DNA of 64,000 nucleotides from positions 45,070 through 109,069 of the forward strand of contig NZ_MSFI01000011.1 in the NCBI RefSeq assembly GCF_001975785.1. The letters run 5' to 3'. The position numbers and the translations under genes were made by a program. The DNA is from Domibacillus epiphyticus. GTDB taxonomy: Bacteria > Bacillota > Bacilli > Bacillales > Domibacillaceae. A model generated the notes under the pieces. That model worked only from the letters and a program-made list of their open reading frames with translations, was not told the DNA's origin and did no database searches. Shown here piece by piece: positions 25,974-35,694 of this stretch. Position 1 is the stretch's first letter; each line of letters opens with the position of its first letter.

Positions 25974-27251
25974 TTAGCTGTAAATGAGATCCGGCAAAAC
26001 CATTGAGATGGAAGGGACAAATGTTACGACGATTAAGATAACAAGTGCGACAACAATAAACCTTACTAGCCCTGGAATCATTTCCACAAGGCTCATTTTC
26101 GTAATACTGTTTGCTACAAAAATGTTCAAACCAAACGGCGGTGTAAATGTGCCAATTGCTAAATTTAACACCATAATGATGCCTAAATGAACTGGGTCAA
26201 TTCCAAATGAGAGAGCCGCCGGCAAAATTAAAGGAGCAATAATCACCAAAGCTATTGTCGAATCTAAAAACATTCCAATAAGTAATAAAATCAAATTTAA
26301 AAATAACAGAAATGACCAATCTGCAACAAATTGTTCCGCTAAATAATTAGACATCTCAAGCGGAACTTTAGCAATGGTCAGAACCCATCCAAATGCAGAA
26401 GCAGCCCCGATTAAAATCATAATTTGAGCTGTAGTGCCTGCGGTTGATAAACATAGATCATAAAGCTTTTTCATCGTAATTTCTTTATAGACAGCCATTC
26501 CGACAAAAATAGAATAAAGCGCGGCTATCCCGGCAGATTCTGTTGGTGTAAATACCCCGAGGAAAATTCCGCCCATAATAATAACAGGAACAAGAATGGA
26601 CCAAGAAGCCTCTTTTGTTGCTTTCCAAAACTCATATTTCGTCGCTTTGGGCTCTTTTTGAAGATTATTTTTTTTGGAATAAAAGTAGGTGTATCCTAAA
26701 ACGACAATAGAATAAAGAAGTCCTGCCCCTAATCCTGCCATAAAGAGGGCGCCAACGGATGTATTAGTGGAGGTCGCATATAGGATTAGTGTAATACTTG
26801 GAGGAATCAATAATGAGACAGAACCAGATTGGATAATTAAACCGCTTGAAAAACTTTTCGTGTACCCATTTTTTAATAGTTCCGGATACAGCACCTTACC
26901 AACAGCGATTACTGTAGCAGGGCTTGAACCTGATAAAGCGCCAAAAAATGACGCAGCTGTCTGAGTCGTCATGGCCAGTCCACCACTAAAATGACCTACA
27001 AGCGTCCTGCACCAGCGAATGATTCGAGTGGAAAGCCCGCCAACATCCATAGCATTTGCAACCAAAATAAAGAAAGGAAGAGACATTAGAACAAATTTAT
27101 CAATCCCCCCAAACACTCTTTGCATAATGATCATTGGAGAAAGATCTGTAAAGAACCATAGGCTCGTTATGGAAGACAACAATAACGCTACAAAAATGGG
27201 AACTCCTAAAAATAACAAAACAAACATTAATAGAATCAATGTTAATACCAT
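25974..27251 (-). CDS. dctM: TRAP transporter large permease (DctM)
   Basis: A 425-aa integral protein with about twelve segments and the usual DctM features: LLMFVLLFLGVPIFVALLLS at the start, SGSSPATVIAVGKVLYPEL, and NLAIGTFTPPFGLNIFV near the end. It uses a sodium gradient to import an acid presented by the periplasmic-type binding protein. GGGGTGG precedes the ATG. It follows dctQ with 26 bases and dctP beyond, giving a complete three-part TRAP system. Confidence 0.92.
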   Translation of the reverse strand: MVLTLILLMFVLLFLGVPIFVALLLSSITSLWFFTDLSPMIIMQRVFGGIDKFVLMSLPFFILVANAMDVGGLSTRIIRWCRTLVGHFSGGLAMTTQTAASFFGALSGSSPATVIAVGKVLYPELLKNGYTKSFSSGLIIQSGSVSLLIPPSITLILYATSTNTSVGALFMAGLGAGLLYSIVVLGYTYFYSKKNNLQKEPKATKYEFWKATKEASWSILVPVIIMGGIFLGVFTPTESAGIAALYSIFVGMAVYKEITMKKLYDLCLSTAGTTAQIMILIGAASAFGWVLTIAKVPLEMSNYLAEQFVADWSFLLFLNLILLLIGMFLDSTIALVIIAPLILPAALSFGIDPVHLGIIMVLNLAIGTFTPPFGLNIFVANSITKMSLVEMIPGLVRFIVVALVILIVVTFVPSISMVLPDLIYS

Positions 27252-27277
27252 ATGACCACCCCTAATCCTTTAATAAA

Positions 27278-27748
27278 TTATCGAATATCTTCCACTTTTC
27301 TAAAAAGGACTTCGATAATCTTTTGAGAATATCGAATGGCCATTAATAAACCCGAAAATGGAATCACTATATAAATGATGTACATCGGCACATTTAGTGC
27401 AGGTGAAAATTGACTTGTATTCATACTAAAATTGATGAATTCGAAACTAAACCATGAAAAAACAAGAGCAAAAAGCAAGCCGATTGAATAATTGATTAAA
27501 ACCAAACTTTTTTTAGCGTTTCCTTTTAGCAATCCAGGCAGAAAGTCAATGAACATATGATCATTTTTCCTTACACAGTAACTAAGACCAATAAATGTAA
27601 CCCAGATTAATAAATATCGAATTAATTCTTCAGCCCAAATCGATCCATTCCCTGTAAGGCGCAAAAAAACATTAAATAGTACCAATAATGCTGAAACTAA
27701 TATCGCAGCTGAAATAGATATTTCTTCTATTTTATTTAAAATCTTCAC
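27278..27748 (-). CDS. dctQ: TRAP transporter small permease (DctQ)
   Basis: A 156-aa protein with four hydrophobic segments, the DctQ layout. Segments include WAEELIRYLLIWVTFIGLSY and an internal MFIDFLPGLLKG loop. The start is GTG at 27748, 5 bases after GGGGGGAAG; upstream in-frame codons at 27763 and 27814 lack such a site. It pairs with DctM and lies between dctP and dctM. Confidence 0.85.
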   Translation of the reverse strand: MKILNKIEEISISAAILVSALLVLFNVFLRLTGNGSIWAEELIRYLLIWVTFIGLSYCVRKNDHMFIDFLPGLLKGNAKKSLVLINYSIGLLFALVFSWFSFEFINFSMNTSQFSPALNVPMYIIYIVIPFSGLLMAIRYSQKIIEVLFRKVEDIR

Positions 27749-27824
27749 TGATCTTCCCCCCATCTTTACAAGAAATACAGGAGGACGAAAATGTATACCT
27801 CCCGTCCTCTCCACTATTGCACAC

Positions 27825-28847
27825 TTATAATTGACTTCTTATTAATTCCAGCAATTCTTTCTTCTCTTTATTGTCACTTAGCTCATCATGCAATGGTGTT
27901 GAGGTCTCAATAAACGTTTGTTTTTGTTCGTCTGTTAACTCAAATACTTCAATGTTTGTTTTTTTAAGTTCCTGCAAATATTCCTTGTTTTGCTTTATAT
28001 TCAGTTCAACTGCATATTCACCAGCTTCGTTTTCTGCTTCTTTCAGCACGTTTTGGATATTAGAAGGAAGCTGATCAAACCAGTTTTGGTTAACAGTAAA
28101 AATATAAAATTGGTAACCATGATTAGATAACGTCAAGTATTTTTGAACTTCGTAGTACTTTTGGGTGTAAATGGTTTCTAGTGGGTTTTCCTGTGCATCG
28201 ACAGTACCTTGCTGGAGAGCACTATAAAGTTCCGAAAAATCAATCGGAACAGGGTTCCCTCCCCAGCTTTTGTACTGTTTCAATAAAGTCTGGGAAGGGA
28301 TAACTCTAACATTTACTCCATCGAGGTTTTCAGGGGATAATACAGGCTCGTTATTGCTTGTAATTGCCTTGTATCCGCCTGCCCAGAACCCTAGTCCCGT
28401 TAATCCGTTATTTGAAAGTGACTCAAGCGCTTTTGATTCAACTTCACCATCAACCGCTTTCCAAAGTGATCCCTCATTTGTTGGCCATAAATATGGATAT
28501 TCAAATACTTTTAAATTTTCATCGAACGTTGAAAGTGTCGAAATGAGTGAAATTGACATTTCAATGGTGCCCATTTGCGTAGCTTCCACTTGCTCCCTTA
28601 ATGAACCGAGCTGGGATGTCGGGTAAATATCAACTAACACTTCCCCGTTTGTTTTTTCTTCAACCAGTTCTTTAAATTTAAAAGCCCCTTTTGTCTGTGA
28701 TGTCATTAAAGGTGTCGACGTTGCCAATTTGATCACCATCGGTTCTTTTTCAGCTTGGACACTTGTTAAACTGTCTCTTCCACATGCAGTGAGCACGAAT
28801 AGAGATATGACAACTAATACAACCATTACTGTGTAATTTAATCGCAA
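27825..28847 (-). CDS. dctP: TRAP transporter substrate-binding protein (DctP), lipoprotein
   Basis: A 340-aa extracytoplasmic binding lipoprotein. The lipobox is FVLTAC, with Cys at about residue 21 after a hydrophobic stretch. The DctP signature region follows (VNVRVIPSQTLLKQYKSWGG with the carboxylate-binding Arg, then FSELYSALQQGTVDAQENPLETI). This Arg predicts an organic acid ligand. The start is TTG at 28847 because GGGGGGA lies 5 bases before it; the ATG at 28886 would add a charged tail before the signal peptide and has no site. Placed first in the TRAP set. Confidence 0.88.
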   Translation of the reverse strand: MRLNYTVMVVLVVISLFVLTACGRDSLTSVQAEKEPMVIKLATSTPLMTSQTKGAFKFKELVEEKTNGEVLVDIYPTSQLGSLREQVEATQMGTIEMSISLISTLSTFDENLKVFEYPYLWPTNEGSLWKAVDGEVESKALESLSNNGLTGLGFWAGGYKAITSNNEPVLSPENLDGVNVRVIPSQTLLKQYKSWGGNPVPIDFSELYSALQQGTVDAQENPLETIYTQKYYEVQKYLTLSNHGYQFYIFTVNQNWFDQLPSNIQNVLKEAENEAGEYAVELNIKQNKEYLQELKKTNIEVFELTDEQKQTFIETSTPLHDELSDNKEKKELLELIRSQL

Positions 28848-28891
28848 AGTAATCCCCCCTTTTCGACGTTTTTTCTGAATACTCAAATAAA

Positions 28892-30139
28892 TTATTTTAG
28901 ATAATCAGCCGCATAAAACTCTGCTTGCTTCCATTTCCCGTCTTTAACTTCCATTAAAGAGTAAGAAGCGATAACATTTCCATGGTCATCAAAGTCAATT
29001 GGTCCGGAAGCTCCTTGATAATTGATATCCTGACCAGCCTTTAATTCTTTCAATCCTTCTTCGAATGTATCAACTTCTTTGCCAGGAGGGTTCGTCACCT
29101 CTCGTATCTTTTCATTAATAGCGGACCCGCTCGCTTCTCCTCCAGCTTCCATTGCGAGTGCTGACGCAATAAGAAGATCATACGTATTCGCATTATAATA
29201 ACCGCCAGATGGAACAGCGTTGAATCGTTTCTCATAATTTTCGTTGAAACGTTTAAAGGCGGCGTTGTTTTCATCTTCCATTGGAATAACTGTTTTAACA
29301 CCTTCCGCCACACCTTTTCCAACGACATCAATGAATTCTTGAACAGCCACGTCCGGCGTTACATACCATTCCCAATCATAGCCGCGCTGCTCTGCCGCTT
29401 TGAAAATAATCGGTGCCGTATCAATACCGCCAGAATAGTAAACGAGCTTAGGATTCACTGAAGCAATTTGTTTTAACTCTCCATTATACGTATTTTGACC
29501 GATATTAAAGGTTACTTCCTTTAAAATTTTGCCGCCTAACTCTTCGAAAGTCTCCCTAAACCTTTCAACGTCACTTTGTGCTCCTTCATAGTTGCCAACC
29601 ATAACAGCTACTTCCTTAATCCCATTATCAATTAATATCTTTGCGCGGACTTCTCCAATAAGAGAGTCTGATGCAGCTGTACGAAAGGCAAAATCCCCTC
29701 CTACTTCATCTAACTCAGTAGAACCCGCAAATGCAGACATAATAGGCACTTTCGCTTTTGGTGCTTCATTTAACAATGCGAGCATTGATTCAGTTTCCGG
29801 ACCTATTGCAGCAACCGCACCATCAGCATTTACTAATTTTTGATACCCTTTAATGGATCCTTCGACAGTGGAAGCCGTATCCACATCGATCACGTTTATT
29901 GTTTTACCGTCAAGTATTCCCCCAGCATCATTAATTTCTTCCTGGGCAAGAATCATGGAATTAACATTTTCCTTCGTAAAAGAACCAAGCCAGCCGGTCA
30001 AGCCGGATAAAAATCCAACATTTATGCTGTCGCCTGTACTCCCGCTACCGGCCGCACCTCCTCCATTGGAGGATGAACAGGCTGTTAACATTGAAAAAAT
30101 TAAAGATGCTGACAAAAAAGCTGTAACATTTTTCTTCAT
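28892..30139 (-). CDS. ABC transporter substrate-binding lipoprotein, LIV type (first system)
   Basis: A 415-aa periplasmic-binding protein fold type I protein. Signal and lipobox are FSMLTACSSSNGGG, with the Cys near residue 21. The body starts with NVGFLSGLTGWLGSFTKENVNSM. Sequence and operon place it with branched-chain amino acid or amide/aromatic acid carriers. The ligand is unknown; being encoded with an aromatic island, an aromatic acid is plausible. Terminal gene of the livH-M-G-F-binding protein order, the inverse of the common layout where the binding protein comes first. Confidence 0.88.
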   Translation of the reverse strand: MKKNVTAFLSASLIFSMLTACSSSNGGGAAGSGSTGDSINVGFLSGLTGWLGSFTKENVNSMILAQEEINDAGGILDGKTINVIDVDTASTVEGSIKGYQKLVNADGAVAAIGPETESMLALLNEAPKAKVPIMSAFAGSTELDEVGGDFAFRTAASDSLIGEVRAKILIDNGIKEVAVMVGNYEGAQSDVERFRETFEELGGKILKEVTFNIGQNTYNGELKQIASVNPKLVYYSGGIDTAPIIFKAAEQRGYDWEWYVTPDVAVQEFIDVVGKGVAEGVKTVIPMEDENNAAFKRFNENYEKRFNAVPSGGYYNANTYDLLIASALAMEAGGEASGSAINEKIREVTNPPGKEVDTFEEGLKELKAGQDINYQGASGPIDFDDHGNVIASYSLMEVKDGKWKQAEFYAADYLK

Positions 30140-30153
30140 TTAATTTCCCCCTT

Positions 30154-30864
30154 TTAATGGCCTAAAAATAATTGTTCAAAATTCTCTTCTTCCAGAAACT
30201 CTCTTCCTGTACGTACCATTTTGATAATGCCAGAGTCCATTAAATAAACACGATCGGCATGTTTCAGCACATCTTTTGGATTTTCCTCTACAACCCAGAC
30301 AATGGTTGTTCCTTGGCTGCAAGTTGCTACAATCATATCGATTAACCCTTTGATTATTTGCGGAGCCAACCCTGTTATCGGTTCATCTAACAATAGAAAT
30401 GTAGGGTTTACGATGAGAGCACTGGATAATGCTAACATTTGCCGTTCTCCTCCGCTTAATGTGCCGGCCTTTTGCCCAAGCCTTTCTTTCAAGCGTGGAA
30501 ACATATCCAGCATTTCATCGATACGTGCTTTTGGATTTTTTAGTGTATAGGCCCCCATTTCCAGGTTTTCCTGTACAGTTAATTCCGCAAATACATTTTT
30601 TCGCTGTGGAACATATCCCAACCCCAGCCGGGTGATCTCACTAGGCGCTTTATTATCGATTCGTTTTCCCTGGAAATAAATAGAGCCCTTCAATGCCGGC
30701 AGCAGCCCGCTAATTGTATGCATCAAGGTCGATTTCCCCGCGCCATTAGAACCTATAATCGCAACCATTTCCCCCTCATTTACTTCAAGGTTCACCTCAT
30801 GTAAAATAGGAATCTTTCCGTATCCTGAAACCAGCTCATTCACTTCAAGCAGACTCATTTTCAT
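30154..30864 (-). CDS. ABC transporter ATPase, LivF type
   Basis: A 236-aa ATPase. Walker A GSNGAGKSTL, signature LSGGERQML, Walker B FLLLDEPITGLAP. Overlaps livG by about 20 bases, so they are coupled. Energises the LIV-type carrier beside it. The three-residue extension before SLLEVNE is of no note. Confidence 0.9.
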   Translation of the reverse strand: MKMSLLEVNELVSGYGKIPILHEVNLEVNEGEMVAIIGSNGAGKSTLMHTISGLLPALKGSIYFQGKRIDNKAPSEITRLGLGYVPQRKNVFAELTVQENLEMGAYTLKNPKARIDEMLDMFPRLKERLGQKAGTLSGGERQMLALSSALIVNPTFLLLDEPITGLAPQIIKGLIDMIVATCSQGTTIVWVVEENPKDVLKHADRVYLMDSGIIKMVRTGREFLEEENFEQLFLGH

Positions 30865-31609
30865 TCACTCCTAAATACACGGATTTGACTCGTTCATTAT
30901 TCGATATTTCTTCCGGCGTGCCCGATGCAATTAATTCACCGTTTGCCAAACAGTAGATCCGATCGCAAATCCGATAAATAAATCCGAGGTTATGGTCAAT
31001 AACAAGGAAAGTCATTCCTTCCTCCCTGAGACGAAGAATATGTTCAACCATTTTGTCGAGCATTACAGGATTCACCCCTGAAGCAGGCTCATCTAACAGC
31101 ATGATTTTAGGATTTGCCATCAGCTGCCGGCACAGTTCTAGCAATTTCAATTCTGCCGCACTCAAATTTTCTGCAAGTTCATTCCGTTTTTGGAACAAAT
31201 TAAACTGTTCTAACAAAGCGCAAACCTTATAATAATTCTCCCTTTCGTGTTGAACAATTGATTTTCTTTTTAAAAAGGTGCTGAAAATCCCTTCACCTTT
31301 TTGCTTTGGAACGACCATTAAATTTTCTAAAACTGTTAATTTTGGAAAACCAACAGGTGTTTGAAAAGTGCGTAATAACCCTTTTTCAACAACCCTTTCC
31401 GGAGTCTCCCTGGAAATATTTTCACCTAAAAACTGAACCCCTCCTTTACTGGAAGAGAGAAAAAGACTGATCATATTAAATAACGTTGTTTTTCCAGCGC
31501 CATTTGGTCCGATTAACCCAACAATTTCTCCCTTTTTCACTTCAAGATTTACATCTTTTACAGCTTGAATCCCACCAAAACTTTTACTTATGTCATTAAC
31601 CAGCAACAT
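30845..31609 (-). CDS. ABC transporter ATPase, LivG type
   Basis: A 254-aa ATPase. Walker A GPNGAGKTTL, a LivG-like insert after MISLFL, the LSAAELKLLELCR signature in place of LSGGQ, and Walker B IMLLDEPASGVNP. The degenerate signature LSAAE is seen in other LivG-like ATPases. The start at 31609 follows GGAGGGAGA; an in-frame ATG at 31633 overlaps the livM gene. Partners livF and livM flank it. Confidence 0.88.
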   Translation of the reverse strand: MLLVNDISKSFGGIQAVKDVNLEVKKGEIVGLIGPNGAGKTTLFNMISLFLSSSKGGVQFLGENISRETPERVVEKGLLRTFQTPVGFPKLTVLENLMVVPKQKGEGIFSTFLKRKSIVQHERENYYKVCALLEQFNLFQKRNELAENLSAAELKLLELCRQLMANPKIMLLDEPASGVNPVMLDKMVEHILRLREEGMTFLVIDHNLGFIYRICDRIYCLANGELIASGTPEEISNNERVKSVYLGVNENESA

Positions 31610-32576
31610 TTCTTCTCCCTCCATCCGGTTCATTTACTATGGAATTTTTCAGCTCTAAATTAAACAACCTTTCTACTGATTTAAATTTTTCTGCTATGAA
31701 GCCTTGAGGGAGAAATCTCAATACTAGGATTAGCAGCATACCTGAAATCAATTGCCTTATTCCAGCCAGTAATGTACTGTATTCCGTTGGCACAGGGATA
31801 AATCTTGTTGCTTCTTGAACGAAAATTAAAACAAATGCTCCTATTATTGCTCCTTTGTTGTTGCCAATCCCCCCTAAAACAAGGGCCGTCCACACGGTGA
31901 ATGTAACGGTTGAGTAAAACATATTAGGTGCAATAATCGACATGTACCAAACATAAAAACAGCCTACTACACCGACCATTGAACTGCTTAAAACAAATAC
32001 TTTTAATTTTGTTTTAAAAATTTCCTTCCCAATTGATTGAGTCACCTGTTCGTTTTCTCGAATTGCCCTCATATACCTGCCCATTGGTGAATCAGCTAAT
32101 CTTTGTGCAAAGAAATAATAGCCTCCTAATGCAGCCAATACCAATCCTGCAAAAAACACCATATAAATGGAACCTGGAATAACCTCCTGAAAAGGTTTTT
32201 CTAGTCCGAATATTCCGACATTTCCGTTTGTCAGCCAATCTTCATTTGTCGCGACAATCCGGATAATCTCAGCAAATGCAAAAGTGGTAATTAATAAGTA
32301 TTCGCTTCTTAAACGAAGAGCGGTAAATCCTATAAACAAACTGAGCAAACCTGTAATAACTGCTGATGCGATTACTCCGATCACCATGGGCAATCCAAGC
32401 CCGTATGGTGCATCAGTTGAAATCAGTGTATAAGAATAGGCGCCTAAAGCAAAATAACCAACGACCCCAAGATCCCACAATCCCAGCATTCCTCCATTGA
32501 CATTCAATGAAATAGCCAGCATTGCATATATTCCGCCTAAAGCGACAAGGCCAGAGATAAAAACAAGTGCTTCCAT
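31596..32576 (-). CDS. ABC transporter permease, LivM type
   Basis: A 326-aa permease with about ten segments. It carries GLWDLGVVGYFALGAYSYTLIS (typical LivM start) and the EAA-like region around ENEQVTQSIGKEIFKTKLKVF. Stop and start overlap with livH and livG show translational coupling; GGAGG lies 9 bases upstream of the ATG. Confidence 0.9.
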   Translation of the reverse strand: MEALVFISGLVALGGIYAMLAISLNVNGGMLGLWDLGVVGYFALGAYSYTLISTDAPYGLGLPMVIGVIASAVITGLLSLFIGFTALRLRSEYLLITTFAFAEIIRIVATNEDWLTNGNVGIFGLEKPFQEVIPGSIYMVFFAGLVLAALGGYYFFAQRLADSPMGRYMRAIRENEQVTQSIGKEIFKTKLKVFVLSSSMVGVVGCFYVWYMSIIAPNMFYSTVTFTVWTALVLGGIGNNKGAIIGAFVLIFVQEATRFIPVPTEYSTLLAGIRQLISGMLLILVLRFLPQGFIAEKFKSVERLFNLELKNSIVNEPDGGRRNVAG

Positions 32577-33430
32577 TAGGCTGTACCTCCTTTTGAAAGT
32601 CCTTGAGGTCTTATTAACAATACAAGGATAACGAAAATAAAGGCAATGGCGGTCCGATAAGATGTTGGTACGATGATTGTGCTAATATCCATGCTTAAGC
32701 CAATAATAAGTGCCGCAAGCATCGTTCCATAAAGATTCCCCATTCCTCCAACGATGGCAACCGACATAATAATTAATATTTGCTGCCATCCCAGCTCCAT
32801 ATTAAGAGTGCCTGTCATGGCCAGCAAAATCCCTGCCAATCCAGCAAGACCAGATGAAATTAACCAAACATAATCGGATAATTTTTTTGAATTAATCCCT
32901 CTAATCTGGGCAAGATCACGATTCTCCGCCATTGCCCTAAACCCTTTTCCATTTTTCGTCTTCGTTAAAATAAAATGGAGGGCCATTACGCATGATAGCG
33001 ACAAAATGATAATAAACAGTTCTTGATAGGAAATAATTTGTTTGCCGAGCAATTCAATCATACGGCTTGTTTCCAGTCCATACGTGCGAATGTCTGGACC
33101 AACTATCGCTTGAATAATTCCATAGATGACCCAGGAAAGGCCGATTGACGTAAAAAGCAAAACTAAAATCCCGCTTTTTCGTACTGGAAAATAAAAAATT
33201 TTTGCTAATAACAAGCCAACAAATGCTGTCAATATAACAGAGGACACTAAAGATAGACCAAATGGAATGTTTAGCACTTCTTTGAAAAGATAAGCAAAAT
33301 AAGCGCCAATAAGTAATAGTTGGCCATGGGCGATATTTAAAAAATTTTCTGTTTTCCATACCATTGAAAAACCGATTGAAGCAATAATTAAAATACACCC
33401 TGTTACAATCCCAAATACAATATAATCCAT
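32576..33430 (-). CDS. ABC transporter permease, LivH type
   Basis: A 284-aa permease with eight or more segments. Features are ENFLNIAHGQLLLIGAYFAY and the EAA loop MAENRDLAQIRGINSKKL. RBS GGGAGGGA precedes the ATG. Its stop codon shares bases with the livM ATG. Confidence 0.9.
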   Translation of the reverse strand: MDYIVFGIVTGCILIIASIGFSMVWKTENFLNIAHGQLLLIGAYFAYLFKEVLNIPFGLSLVSSVILTAFVGLLLAKIFYFPVRKSGILVLLFTSIGLSWVIYGIIQAIVGPDIRTYGLETSRMIELLGKQIISYQELFIIILSLSCVMALHFILTKTKNGKGFRAMAENRDLAQIRGINSKKLSDYVWLISSGLAGLAGILLAMTGTLNMELGWQQILIIMSVAIVGGMGNLYGTMLAALIIGLSMDISTIIVPTSYRTAIAFIFVILVLLIRPQGLSKGGTA

Positions 33431-33452
33431 CTCTGTCCCTCCCTTTCATGAT

Positions 33453-34502
33453 CTAAGCATGAATTTTCTTTTTCCCTTTCAGGTGTCCCGAGGTTTTTTC
33501 ATTTCGTACGGCAAGGAGCTCAGAAATAATGCTTATCGCGACCTCTTCAATTGTTTCAGCTCCCAAATCAAGTCCTACAGGAGAATATATCATTTTGTCT
33601 GAATACACATATCCAACTGATCCAAGCAATTCATCTGACCGTTTAATAGGGCCCAGCAGCCCGACATATTTTGGATTGCACTGGAGGGCTAATTGGAGAG
33701 CTTCCCGATCTCTTTCCATATGGTGGTTCATGATGATCCAATATGAGTCATGCAGCTCAGGTAAACCATCCATCATGTCAGACTCAGCAATCATATGATT
33801 CACTCCTGGAAACCGGGACTCGTGATTAAATTGCGTTCTTGGATCTAATACGGTCACATCAAAGTTTGCTTTCAAAGCCAGGTCAACAACAGGGACTGCA
33901 TCATGCCCAGCACCACAGACAACGATTTTTTCAAGAGGAAAGTTTGTATCGATGACAAAACGCTTGCTTCCTGTTTGGATAACGTGCGCAAACTTTTTAT
34001 CGTGTTTAGAAATACCATTTAATAGATCAATAGGTATATTTTCACCGTTTTGCGCTAATACCTCATTTTGAGCGTTTAGCAGCCATCCTTCTCCAGAGAA
34101 AGTGTCAAATACAAGACGGATGATTTGATTTTTGCACGCTTCTTCGTTTATCCTGTTCCAAAAAAGAGATTCTCTTTCTATCGGAAGTATCAATACCTCT
34201 AAAGAACCTTTGCAGCCAATGCCTAAACCCCAGAGGTCATTTTCACTCAAATTGTAAGACTTTGTCATTGCCTTATTTTGTTCAATGGCGATTTTCGTCC
34301 ATTCTGCTAAATCACTTTCCAAGCATCCTCCACTCAGGCTTCCGGATATTTGTCCATCGCTCGAAATCAGGATTTTCGTTCCGGGTTTTCTATAAGAAGA
34401 CCCTTTCACCTCTGTGATCATAAGCATCGCTGCCTTTTCATCCCGCTTCCATACCTTGTTTAATTGCAAAGAAATATCTTTTATTTCTTTTAAGAAAGAC
34501 AC
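33453..34502 (-). CDS. XdhC/CoxF-family molybdenum enzyme maturation factor
   Basis: A 349-aa XdhC-type protein. The N-terminal domain shows TEVKGSSYRKPGTKILISSD and SGSLSGGCLESDL. The C-terminal Rossmann part is IVVCGAGHDAVPVVDLALKA. XdhC proteins bind molybdopterin, direct its sulfuration and insert it into hydroxylases of the xanthine-oxidase family; CoxF is the form in CO dehydrogenase operons. The start is GTG at 34502, with GGAGAGTGAAG before it and the VWA gene's stop one base upstream. It sits directly downstream of coxE, the order found in cox clusters. Confidence 0.88.
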   Translation of the reverse strand: MSFLKEIKDISLQLNKVWKRDEKAAMLMITEVKGSSYRKPGTKILISSDGQISGSLSGGCLESDLAEWTKIAIEQNKAMTKSYNLSENDLWGLGIGCKGSLEVLILPIERESLFWNRINEEACKNQIIRLVFDTFSGEGWLLNAQNEVLAQNGENIPIDLLNGISKHDKKFAHVIQTGSKRFVIDTNFPLEKIVVCGAGHDAVPVVDLALKANFDVTVLDPRTQFNHESRFPGVNHMIAESDMMDGLPELHDSYWIIMNHHMERDREALQLALQCNPKYVGLLGPIKRSDELLGSVGYVYSDKMIYSPVGLDLGAETIEEVAISIISELLAVRNEKTSGHLKGKKKIHA

Positions 34503-34503
34503 T

Positions 34504-35694
34504 TTACTTCACTCTCCATTTCGCCTGATCTGTATCTTTGAACAATTTTATATCTTTTAAAGAAATCAAATGGGTGAGGTAAGGGGCCACCGTACGAAAA
34601 GCCTCTGTTTCAGGAAAATATCCTTCACTTCCCAGTAATGGATTAATCCAAATAATTTGGAAAACTTCTTGATTTAATTTTTTCATTTGGGTATTTAATT
34701 GTTCCATATCTCCCCGGTCCCAGCCATCACTGAAAATTAAGATTGTCGTGAGTTGAGGAGACAGTCTGGATGAATGATATTTACGAAAATCTCTTAAACA
34801 TTGGCCAAGATTAGTACCATTAGAGGAAATACGGAGCCGTTCATTTAGCAGTTCCATCGTTTGTCCGTACTGACGGTTGAAAAATTTAGAAACTGGATAG
34901 ATCGATGTGCTAAAGAAAAAGGTGTCCGCTCTCCCGACAGAGCGATGTAGTTGATAAAAAAGAGGCAAATACATTTTTATATATATTTCCATTGATCCAC
35001 TAATATCGATAAGTGTTAATAGTATCTGTTTATCCGTTTTGCTTTTTCCTTTTTTATACAATTCTAAAAATTCCATAGCACCGTGTTTTATATTTTTACG
35101 CAATGTTTTCTTTAGAAAGAAATCATTATTGCCTTGAATAAGACTATCCTTTTGCATTGAATTCGTAAGTATTGTCAAAAGCTGCTTATATTCTTTCGAT
35201 TTGGATAAATCTTGAATAGGCACTGATGTAAATTCTTTCAGCATGAGTCTTTCATCAGGCGAATAGGTGTACATTTTGCCGGCCTGTTCTAAATCTTGTT
35301 GAAAATCTTCTTTTACTAACATGTCATCATCCAATTCATTCATGCTCGCATCTGAAGAAGACAGATTTACATCCAATTCTTCCACATCTGCTTTCTTTTG
35401 AGCATCATTCATTTCTTGATCGCCTGTTTCTTCTTCGGATTCGATTTCTTTCCCCGCGTAAGGTACCGCATCTTCCCAAAATCCTCGAAACACACGATCG
35501 TAAACTTTATAATCTTCATGACTGGTACAGAAGATACAGCGAAGCCCATAATAAAATTTTTCTTTTTGCAGCACATTGATCTCTTTTAATGCTTCTATAG
35601 CCTTTAAAGAATGACTCTGGTTAATCCTTAAACCATCATCTTTTAGACGGCGGGCAAATCTGACAATGGTTTCATTAAGATGAAACGTATCCAT
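34504..35694 (-). CDS. VWA-domain protein, CoxE type
   Basis: A 396-aa protein. The C-terminal von Willebrand factor A domain holds a MIDAS motif, DISGS (residues 230-234), with a further conserved SSNGTNLGQCL and FSDGWDRGDMEQL. The middle is very acidic. In cox operons CoxE works with the MoxR ATPase CoxD to mature the metal centre of the hydroxylase. It follows coxD with no gap at all. The CxxC pair (IFCTSHED, around residue 54) is a possible extra metal ligand. Confidence 0.85.
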   Translation of the reverse strand: MDTFHLNETIVRFARRLKDDGLRINQSHSLKAIEALKEINVLQKEKFYYGLRCIFCTSHEDYKVYDRVFRGFWEDAVPYAGKEIESEEETGDQEMNDAQKKADVEELDVNLSSSDASMNELDDDMLVKEDFQQDLEQAGKMYTYSPDERLMLKEFTSVPIQDLSKSKEYKQLLTILTNSMQKDSLIQGNNDFFLKKTLRKNIKHGAMEFLELYKKGKSKTDKQILLTLIDISGSMEIYIKMYLPLFYQLHRSVGRADTFFFSTSIYPVSKFFNRQYGQTMELLNERLRISSNGTNLGQCLRDFRKYHSSRLSPQLTTILIFSDGWDRGDMEQLNTQMKKLNQEVFQIIWINPLLGSEGYFPETEAFRTVAPYLTHLISLKDIKLFKDTDQAKWRVK